A program made the translations under genes and the position numbers. The notes under the pieces were generated by a model that saw only the letters and a list, made by a program, of their open reading frames with translations, was not told where the DNA came from and searched no databases. From positions 1-20,265 of the IMG/VR virus record IMGVR_UViG_3300037189_026315: DNA of 20,265 nt, one strand, 5' to 3'. The DNA is from a virus. Below, piece by piece: positions 9,087 to 15,828 of this stretch (position 1 is the first letter of the stretch; every line of letters starts with the position of its first letter).

Positions 9087-12000
9087 TTAGATTACTCCAC
9101 TACCAGGGGCAGTGCGAAGATTGGTGCTAGTCAATGCTTCAATCACTTCAATGTTGTCAATAGTGGCAGCATTGGCAAAAATTTCACTGGGTTCTGAGCG
9201 TATCTCGTAGAGGTCGCCAAAACTCTTTTGCGGATCTAGAGGTACCAACACTACGGAACTGATAATGGTACCTAGAGTGCGGTGCAGATATGCTGCTAGT
9301 TCGCTGAAGTAGAATGTGTCGCCAAAGTTCCACTTGTCAATAGAAAAATAATCATTCATGGCTGCAATTACCGAGCTCTTAATTTCACTGGTGCTGGCTG
9401 TGGATCCTTGCGCACGAATCACTTTGATTGTGGCACGAAGTTCTGTGGCGGCCTTGGCACCAAACAGTGGCTTAAAAAATACTGAGTTCAATACAATATT
9501 GTCAGAAATCATTTTGTAATTTTGCAAACCTTGATAGGCTGTGTTGAGTTCATCAATGGTGGGCATGGCAGGTTCTGGCACTGTGCCTGTGGTATCTCTA
9601 ATCCAATTTTGATAAGCAGTGTAATATTCCTGTGTGACCACATAGAGATCAATGATGTTGGTGGTGCCTGGGTCAATTCTATTGGTAAGTGGCGCATTGT
9701 GACGATATTGGTAGTACAGCGCCTGACGTCCAGTACGGGCAATCCACTCAGTGGTCAGAACCAAGGTGCGAACTCCAGTTGCATCAATCAAAAGCTCGTA
9801 GAATGCGCCAGGGTTATTGACCTGACTGGGGTTTTGATTGTAGGCATAAAAGATCTGTCCAGGAGTATACTCAGTTTTGACCACTTCAATAGCATTTAAA
9901 GTAGCATACTCGCTGTTGACACGATCAGGTTCAACCAAGAGATATCGCTGCAAATTGTCAAAGTCCACAGTGCGTTGCAAGAAAATCAGCTTTTCGTTAG
10001 GGTTGGTATCTGGGTCCACGATCTCGTTAAAGAAGTCAGGGTTGTCTGGTATACCATCATTGTCGCTGTCTCGATAGCTCACCAATACTTGGAAATCATC
10101 TACATAACCGTCGCTTTCCACAGGCTGACCAATGATAGTGGTGTAGATGTCTGTGCCCAAGCTGGCAGCACTGTCAGGTTGTGAATTCATGGCCAACACA
10201 TTCACAAAGTCTTTGATCACTGTACCTGTGCGGCTATCGTACACTTGCTGATCATCATAGAAGAAGAATCGTGTCTGCAACACTGAACCAAAATAGTAGG
10301 CCAATCCACGGAAGGTCACAGTGTAGTTTTGATTCTGTACCACAAATTGTGCCATCCAGCTGGCATCAAGATTGGCGCCTGATGTATTGCCAGCGTACTG
10401 CTGACTCCAGGTGGCGTTGGCTGCAAGATTTTGCTGTGTAATGATGTACCAAGTATAGGGTGTACCAGTCACGCTGCCATCGTTGTCGTAGCCCAGTCCA
10501 AAGTTGCGGAACAGCACAATTTGTTCAGCAATTTGTTGTTCAATGCTCAATGGCAAATCTGTCACAAACAACGGAATAACAGTGTCAACAATGGCACCAG
10601 TGGGCACAAAATTGTTGATTGTGACTGGACCTTGACCGTTGGCTAGATTACCCAATCCGTTGTTGTAACCGGTATCAATCACTCGCAATGGCGATGCCCA
10701 AATTTCCAGTTTTTCATTGGCTCGTGTGGGCGTACCTTGTTGCAAACGATTGTTGCTGTCAAAATAATAGCCAGTGGGAGCCACAAACTTGATCAAGCTG
10801 TTGACCACAGCATAGTAGAAAGGATTTGTGGTGCTGAGTGTGGGGCCAATAGGAATGGGTGTTCCAGCAGCATTGCGGAAATAGCCCGTGGTTTCATTGG
10901 CCAGCGTGGTGCTTTGGTACCAGGTACTACCAGCTGTGATACCAGTGTTCACTGATTTGCGCGGAAAGTTTTCATAGTAAAACTGCAACATAGTGGGCAA
11001 CAACAATTGAGGTTGTACTTGATTGGTGATGAAGTCAGCAATCTCGTTGCGGTTGGTCCATGAGAACAACAGTGTGGGCAACACGTTGTTGCGCCAGATA
11101 GCACCATCGCTGCCAAAAGTGTTGGTTGAACTGTATTTGCCAGTATTGTCCACTAGATCAAGATAACGACTGGTGCCAATTGACGCACGGTTCAAGGCCT
11201 TGCTCTTGAGTATGGAATTGTAAGTGGTGTATGGGAAAAGGTTGTAGTCTTCGCCGTTGACCATGCGATTCTGTGTGTAGTAGCGAGCCGGAGCACGCTG
11301 TTTGATATGAGCAATGGGTTCGCGAGCCTGACTGTTGCTCACAGGCTGCGTAATGCCACACACAAAAGTAATGGTTTCTAGGTTGCCTGAGCGACTGATG
11401 TAGCTGATGGGCAGAGTCACAGCCTGCATTTCTTCAGGGTTAATGATGTACTGCAAACCGTTGGAGGCACGAACATAGGCACGATAAGTGCCCACAGGAA
11501 TTTCACTAAACACACCGTCACCAAACACCATGGTGATTTGATCATTGGCTCGACTGGTCACAGTATAGATAGGGCGCAGAGTGGTGCCCAATTGTTCAGC
11601 TGCTGCTGAGTAAATGTTTTCTTGGTACAACCACTCACGTGCAACATTGCCCACGTTGTCTAGCTGAAACAACCAACGATCTTCGTTGTTGATCCCTTCA
11701 ATGTTGATATCCACAGTGCGGTTGGCAATGCGTTCAGCCAAGTTGAAATCTTGATTCTGCAATACACCTTGTTTGAACATAAAAAAGTAGCCAGTGTTGG
11801 CACTTTGGAAGCCCAACTGATCATTGCGGTACAGAATGTTGAAGGGTTGGTTGGGTTGTGGGGCTGGCTCGTACAAATAATCACGTCCCACTGCGGTTGA
11901 AGTCATGGCCTCAAACGGCATTGAGATTCCGTCCACTGTGGCGTTGTAGGGAATCACTGGCAGATAACCTGGCACAAGATTGACAGCATACTCATCAGTG

Positions 12001-12548
12001 CGCACACCAAGAATGTTTTGACGATTACCTGGACGACCCACACGCTGTGAGTTTACTAGCGCGGCGTTGAGTACGGCTGTGAATTGTTCTTGCCAGTCTG
12101 GATTGGTGGGGTCAGCCCAGTTCACTGTGACGTTGCTGAGATTCACGCCCTGGTAATCTTGAACTTGTTCAGTAGTGGTAACACTGAACACCTTGAGTAG
12201 GCCTTGTGCTGCGGTGTTGCGCTTGGCAGTGTAGCTCACAAGATTGGCCAAGCGAACCACTGAGTCACGTCGCTCGGCTGTGTCAATATAGTTTTCTCGA
12301 GTGTTGAGGTCAGTACGGAAGGCCAGGGCCTGTCCCATGAACGCAATTACATCCAGCAAAGCAATGAATTCTGACGACTCAATGTAGTCGTTGAATGTTT
12401 CAGGGTAGTACAAACGCAAATAATCAATAAAACTCTTGCGCAGAGTTTCAAAATCATAGCTTTGGAAATCGGCTTCGCGATAGGTTTGATAGATCTGTTT
12501 CCAGTCTTCAACTCCAAAGATTGCTGTTTGACGTGTGGTTTGTGCCAT
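9087..12548 (-). CDS. 6: Baseplate wedge protein gp6-like (baseplate J family), enlarged
   Basis: 1153 residues; T4 gp6 is 660. The N-terminus has the gp6 pattern: YDFETLRKSFIDYL (about 31-44), ALLDVIAFMGQALAF (about 63-77) and a run of charged helices (about 85-110). This matches the T4 gp6 segment around its DYDFEG and LLAYN motifs. The C-terminal part (about 1034-1153) reads as a baseplate-J-type end, with ATELRATIKVIRAQG followed by an alternating helix/strand region. The middle is expanded and carries an Asp-rich calcium-loop-like motif, DSDNDGIPDNPD (827-838). In T4, gp6 dimers join wedges into a ring around the hub. The gene follows a 50-nt leader with a hairpin and is followed after 2 nt by the giant gene. 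A candidate AAGG lies 12 nt before the ATG. Family call is confident from N-terminal motifs and context; the role of the extra roughly 500 residues is unknown. Confidence 0.85.
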   Translation of the reverse strand: MAQTTRQTAIFGVEDWKQIYQTYREADFQSYDFETLRKSFIDYLRLYYPETFNDYIESSEFIALLDVIAFMGQALAFRTDLNTRENYIDTAERRDSVVRLANLVSYTAKRNTAAQGLLKVFSVTTTEQVQDYQGVNLSNVTVNWADPTNPDWQEQFTAVLNAALVNSQRVGRPGNRQNILGVRTDEYAVNLVPGYLPVIPYNATVDGISMPFEAMTSTAVGRDYLYEPAPQPNQPFNILYRNDQLGFQSANTGYFFMFKQGVLQNQDFNLAERIANRTVDINIEGINNEDRWLFQLDNVGNVAREWLYQENIYSAAAEQLGTTLRPIYTVTSRANDQITMVFGDGVFSEIPVGTYRAYVRASNGLQYIINPEEMQAVTLPISYISRSGNLETITFVCGITQPVSNSQAREPIAHIKQRAPARYYTQNRMVNGEDYNLFPYTTYNSILKSKALNRASIGTSRYLDLVDNTGKYSSTNTFGSDGAIWRNNVLPTLLFSWTNRNEIADFITNQVQPQLLLPTMLQFYYENFPRKSVNTGITAGSTWYQSTTLANETTGYFRNAAGTPIPIGPTLSTTNPFYYAVVNSLIKFVAPTGYYFDSNNRLQQGTPTRANEKLEIWASPLRVIDTGYNNGLGNLANGQGPVTINNFVPTGAIVDTVIPLFVTDLPLSIEQQIAEQIVLFRNFGLGYDNDGSVTGTPYTWYIITQQNLAANATWSQQYAGNTSGANLDASWMAQFVVQNQNYTVTFRGLAYYFGSVLQTRFFFYDDQQVYDSRTGTVIKDFVNVLAMNSQPDSAASLGTDIYTTIIGQPVESDGYVDDFQVLVSYRDSDNDGIPDNPDFFNEIVDPDTNPNEKLIFLQRTVDFDNLQRYLLVEPDRVNSEYATLNAIEVVKTEYTPGQIFYAYNQNPSQVNNPGAFYELLIDATGVRTLVLTTEWIARTGRQALYYQYRHNAPLTNRIDPGTTNIIDLYVVTQEYYTAYQNWIRDTTGTVPEPAMPTIDELNTAYQGLQNYKMISDNIVLNSVFFKPLFGAKAATELRATIKVIRAQGSTASTSEIKSSVIAAMNDYFSIDKWNFGDTFYFSELAAYLHRTLGTIISSVVLVPLDPQKSFGDLYEIRSEPSEIFANAATIDNIEVIEALTSTNLRTAPGSGVI

Positions 12549-12561
12549 TTTGGTCTAATGC

Positions 12562-12584
12562 CTTGTCGTTTATTTACCGACAAG
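12562..12584 (-). promoter_or_regulatory. Hairpin in the gp6 leader
   Basis: A perfect 7-bp inverted repeat (CTTGTCG / CGACAAG; arms 12578-12584 and 12562-12568) encloses a 9-nt A/T-rich loop. It lies in the only sizeable intergenic gap (12549-12598). No T-run follows the stem on either strand, so it does not look like an intrinsic terminator. The 3' arm overlaps the only candidate Shine-Dalgarno (AAGG, 12561-12564) for gp6, so it could modulate gp6 translation or protect processed mRNA. Part of the loop reads GGTAAATA, a 6/8 match to the T4 late promoter box TATAAATA, too weak to call. Confidence 0.5.
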
Positions 12585-12598
12585 CAAAAACGGCGTAG

Positions 12599-12976
12599 TT
12601 ATACGTAGCTGGCTCTACGTTGTTCAAGATCAAAGAACAATGCCAAACGTTCAGCGTCGGTGCTGGGCAACACTTCTAGTTCTAACTCAATCAAGATACC
12701 ATTGAGCTGCGGATATATCTGTACGTCTGTGATCTGTATGCGTGGGTCTCCGCCGGCCACACGCTGCACTTCGTTTACAATGTTGGTACTGACTTGCTCC
12801 ACTTGGTTTTCAAACAAGAAGTCCCACAGCACTGTGCCATAGGCTGGTCGTCCTGGTAACTGCCCTTGACGAATGTTAAAGGCATTGAGTAAGTCTCGTT
12901 TGATCAATTCAAACCCGGTAAGGGTAAACTTTTTGAACTGCCCTTGAGTGTTGAAACCAATGAATGTTTGCGCCAT
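12599..12976 (-). CDS. 25: Baseplate wedge/sheath initiator gp25-like
   Basis: 125 residues; T4 gp25 is 132. The GPW/gp25 family pattern is clear: an N-terminal helix region (LIKRDLLNAFNIRQGQLPGR), then PAYGTVLWDFLFEN, a helix, GGDPRIQITDV, and two beta strands (about 90-105). The family's core Glu-Pro-Arg triad appears as Asp-Pro-Arg. In T4, gp25 forms the wedge core with gp6 and gp53 and starts sheath polymerisation. I chose the ATG at 12976 (MAQTFIGF) over an in-frame ATG at 13033, because the longer form would overlap the preceding gene by 47 nt and add a hydrophobic extension not typical of the family. With this start the gap to the upstream stop is 10 nt. No strong Shine-Dalgarno is visible. 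Confidence 0.9.
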   Translation of the reverse strand: MAQTFIGFNTQGQFKKFTLTGFELIKRDLLNAFNIRQGQLPGRPAYGTVLWDFLFENQVEQVSTNIVNEVQRVAGGDPRIQITDVQIYPQLNGILIELELEVLPSTDAERLALFFDLEQRRASYV

Positions 12977-12986
12977 ACAGTATTTA

Positions 12987-14309
12987 TTAGCCCAATAAAC
13001 GGCCAGCAGCACCAGTTGCTGCACCAATGGCACCGGTTACTGCGCCAAGGGCTCCTTTGGCCGCTGCTGTGGCGTTGTCTACTGCTGCTGTGGCCAATGC
13101 AGCAGGATTTGGTACTCCGCTCAATGACGACAGTGCGCCACTCAAGGCTGGTATAGAACTCAGTGTGGGCAAAGACCCCAATGAGCCGCTGAGACTGCTC
13201 ACCGCTGAACTCACCGCAGCAGCCACAGACGACGGTGACGGTGCAAAACTTGGTACTGGTATCTTGGCACTGCCCAGCACACGAGTGGTGGCTGCATTGA
13301 TACCCAGTCGATTCACAGAATCCACAACGGCTGTGGGAATTTCTTCAGCTTTGAAACTATCAGGTATCTTGGCATTGGCAAGGTTTACACCAAATTGGGC
13401 ATTTTTCAATTGTGACAACACTTTGCTGGGATCCGGCAGTGAACTCAATGCGCCCTTGGCCAAGTCGCTGAGGGCTCCAGCTTGTCCAGCCAAACTGGCT
13501 GATGCTAGCCCCAATCCAGCAGTGAGTGAAGAGGGCAATCCTCCCAAGCTGCCTGACAGCTTGGTTACTTGTTGCAAACCGTTGTTCATCAAGGTTTGTT
13601 GAATGTTGTTTTGTGCACCAGCATTGTTCAGCAAACTTCCTATGTTTGTGATTCCATCTTTGCCAGTAAATGCTGCTGGACTTTTGAGCACTGAACTCAA
13701 GCTACTGCCACTGTCTACCAGTGCACTCATGCCTGGTTTTAGTATACCAGCAGATTCTAGCTGCGATGCATTTAGAGCAAAACTGCCAGCACCAACATTG
13801 CTCAATACTGAAGACGCTTGGCCAGCTAGATTTTTTGCTGTGGCCAAGGCCGAAGTCACTTCTGATGTGGCCATGTTGGCAATGGGGCCCACTGCTGGTA
13901 TGCTCTTGGCAAAGTTGGCAATGTTGATTTCGCCTGCAAGAGGCGTACTGCCTGCTGCTGTGGCCACTGAACTTGCTAGACCTTTTACTGTGGCTGTGGC
14001 TGAAGCCAGCGCACCTGATGCCAATGCTCCCACTTGTCCCACAGCGCCAGTGATGCCAGCACCCAAGGCGCCCACACGACCACTCAAGGCCTGGCCCACT
14101 TGCGAAGTGGCTGCTGACAGTCCTTGCGCGGCTTGGGTAGCAGCACTGATCACTGCACCAGGTTTGATGCCAGCAAAAGCACCAACATCCAATTGTTTTT
14201 CAAAAATTTGCCGAGCTTGTTCTTGAGTAAGGCCGGCTGGACCTTTGACTTCAATAGTGCCAGCTGTGCCTGGCGGTGCACCAGGAATGGTAAAAGTAAA
14301 TGTAGACAT
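12987..14309 (-). CDS. Ala/Gly/Ser-rich baseplate-locus protein of unknown function
   Basis: 440 residues. I find no Cys, His, Trp or Tyr anywhere in the protein. The N-terminus (1-45) looks like a small beta domain plus helix, with GTIEVKGPAGLTQEQARQIF, a pattern I associate with short N-terminal modules of phage structural proteins. Residues about 46-125 and 330-440 are Ala/Gly/Ser-rich and helix-prone with GxxxG spacing, ending in GALGAVTGAIGAATGAAG. A more ordinary segment (about 178-245) contains ASQLESAGILKPG, FTGKDGI and NNAGAQNNIQQTL and may be a conserved small phage-tail domain. It starts in a TAATG overlap with the spike gene and ends 10 nt before gp25. Its place suggests a role at the spike/hub, perhaps inside the tube or in membrane contact, but this is inference. 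No T4 counterpart or PAAR tip motif was recognised. Confidence 0.85.
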   Translation of the reverse strand: MSTFTFTIPGAPPGTAGTIEVKGPAGLTQEQARQIFEKQLDVGAFAGIKPGAVISAATQAAQGLSAATSQVGQALSGRVGALGAGITGAVGQVGALASGALASATATVKGLASSVATAAGSTPLAGEINIANFAKSIPAVGPIANMATSEVTSALATAKNLAGQASSVLSNVGAGSFALNASQLESAGILKPGMSALVDSGSSLSSVLKSPAAFTGKDGITNIGSLLNNAGAQNNIQQTLMNNGLQQVTKLSGSLGGLPSSLTAGLGLASASLAGQAGALSDLAKGALSSLPDPSKVLSQLKNAQFGVNLANAKIPDSFKAEEIPTAVVDSVNRLGINAATTRVLGSAKIPVPSFAPSPSSVAAAVSSAVSSLSGSLGSLPTLSSIPALSGALSSLSGVPNPAALATAAVDNATAAAKGALGAVTGAIGAATGAAGRLLG

Positions 14310-15817
14310 TATCTTGCTACCAATTCTACTCCAGCCGGAACTGGGTCAGATCCTGGCGGGGGCGAAGAATCTCCTGATTCAAAACTGATTTCCACATCCA
14401 CACCAAGATTGTGATAAGGATAAGGTTCATGCGTGGGGGCTCGACTCACTATGCTTTCCAGTGCACCAACATCTTTGATCCAACCTTCGCTGTTGGTAAA
14501 CTTGGTATCGTCCAATTTGGTCTTGGTTATGGGGTTGGGTGCTTTCACTGTGCCGGCTGCTGGACCGTTGAGATCAATGCCACCGGCCTTGAACACCAGG
14601 CTGTCGCCACCGCCCCAGCTGCCACCAGCACTGTTGAGAGTCAATGTGCCGTCGGCTTTGACGCCTATAGTGCTTTTGCTGTACATAGTCATGGCTTGCT
14701 GACTGGTCATGGTCAAGGTAGTCACTGCTTCAATGTGTGTGGCAGCATTGCTTTTGATGCTGACATCACGTCCAGCAAACATGTTGATGTCGCGGTCTGC
14801 ATGCAAGTTGATATCGCCCTTGGTACGCAAGTTGATGCTGTTGGTAGCATACACATCCAAGGTGCCTTCTTGTCCCAGTTCAATCCAGGCTTGACCGTTA
14901 GCATGAATGATGTAGAGAAAGTTTCCAGTGTCGTTCAGTGTGATTTGATGTCCTTTGCTGCTGCGCAATCTCAATAGAGCATTGTTGCCTTCAAGGTCTC
15001 CATCATCCATGACCAGACTATGGCCGCCTACCCGACCAATCACTCGCACTTCGTCTGGTCGCACTGAACCACTTTGAATTTTCTGCCTAATGTCGTCGGG
15101 CTTGAGGCCACCTTCATAGATGGCTGTGCCCGGCGTAGAAACACCAAACACAGCACTGGGGGTTTCTCGTTGACTGCTACTCTGTATAGGACCGCGTTCA
15201 GGATCTTTGATCAGGCCTTGCTGGAACATGGCTCCAGCCACATAGCTTTGCACTGGTTTAGTTTTGTTATAGAACTGCGGGTCGTTGAAGTCTTTGATGT
15301 TGTTGATGTTGAGCTCGGTCACAGGCAGTCGTTCGGCCGAACCCATGTAGGCTTCTTGATTGGCGTTGGTGATTTTGTATTGGTCCGTTGCACCGATGGC
15401 TGGCACCATGTGTCCTTGTCCTGAATCAGGAATGACACCCACATAATATCCCAGTCTACGATCACCGTTGACAAAAAAGCACATCACAGTGATGCCAAGA
15501 TCAGGGGGAGTAAACCACATGCCATAACTGCACTGATTGCCTGGATACTTGCCCACATCTGAGTTGCTGCCTGAGGCTGTTGGAGGCGGTGTTGAGCCAA
15601 AAAACGGGCTGAGATAGCTCACTGTGACCCAGCGGCTGCTGTCACTCATGTCGCCGTCACTGAATGCTTCAATGTACACTTGCAGACGCCCTGACCGTGT
15701 GGGATCCACATTGTTCATGACAACGCCCGAAAACGGTCCTGGTTCAGTGGGTACACCACCTCGGTCCAATCGATAATTTTCTGGTAAACCGCGACTGCGG
15801 CTAATATTCTCTGGCAT
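14309..15817 (-). CDS. 5: Central baseplate spike gp5-like, lacking lysozyme domain
   Basis: 502 residues. Residues about 28-132 form an OB-fold-type domain (FSGVVMNNVDPTRSGRLQVY, then WFTPPDLGITVMCFFVNGD). Residues about 135-255 are a linker with no lysozyme-like sequence. Then GGHSLVMDDGD (265-274) leads into a spike beta-helix (about 285-420) with repeating short strands such as INLRTKGDINLHADRDINMF, as in gp5/VgrG C-termini. A conserved-looking THEPYPYHNL follows at about 462-471. In T4, the gp5 trimer pierces the outer membrane and its lysozyme domain cuts peptidoglycan; here only the OB fold and needle are seen. The start has an AGGA 6 nt upstream and lies 11 nt after the hub gene stop. 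The stop overlaps the next gene as TAATG. Annotations of similar phages often say 'tail lysozyme', which this sequence does not support. Confidence 0.9.
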   Translation of the reverse strand: MPENISRSRGLPENYRLDRGGVPTEPGPFSGVVMNNVDPTRSGRLQVYIEAFSDGDMSDSSRWVTVSYLSPFFGSTPPPTASGSNSDVGKYPGNQCSYGMWFTPPDLGITVMCFFVNGDRRLGYYVGVIPDSGQGHMVPAIGATDQYKITNANQEAYMGSAERLPVTELNINNIKDFNDPQFYNKTKPVQSYVAGAMFQQGLIKDPERGPIQSSSQRETPSAVFGVSTPGTAIYEGGLKPDDIRQKIQSGSVRPDEVRVIGRVGGHSLVMDDGDLEGNNALLRLRSSKGHQITLNDTGNFLYIIHANGQAWIELGQEGTLDVYATNSINLRTKGDINLHADRDINMFAGRDVSIKSNAATHIEAVTTLTMTSQQAMTMYSKSTIGVKADGTLTLNSAGGSWGGGDSLVFKAGGIDLNGPAAGTVKAPNPITKTKLDDTKFTNSEGWIKDVGALESIVSRAPTHEPYPYHNLGVDVEISFESGDSSPPPGSDPVPAGVELVAR

Positions 15818-15823
15818 TGATTA

Positions 15824-15827
15824 TCCT
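15824..15827 (-). promoter_or_regulatory. Ribosome binding site for spike gene
   Basis: AGGA on the minus strand, 6 nt before the ATG at 15817, inside the 11-nt gap after the hub-like gene. It supports the chosen spike start. Confidence 0.6.
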
Positions 15828-15828
15828 A

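Noticed and set aside
12562-12584. Intrinsic terminator at the gp25/gp6 junction
   Set aside because: The stem is perfect but only 7 bp, and no T-run follows it on either strand.
13027-14226. Two plus-strand open frames (191 and 207 codons) opposite the 440-residue gene
   Set aside because: The Ala/Gly/Ser-rich codons of the minus-strand gene avoid stops in the complementary frame. The products are low complexity and the minus-strand gene fits the operon.
14411-14977. 188-codon plus-strand open frame opposite the spike beta-helix
   Set aside because: It mirrors the repetitive beta-helix coding sequence, and the minus-strand frame has clear gp5/VgrG features.
14309-15817. Tail lysozyme activity in the spike protein
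   Set aside because: The linker between OB fold and needle has no lysozyme-like sequence that I can see.
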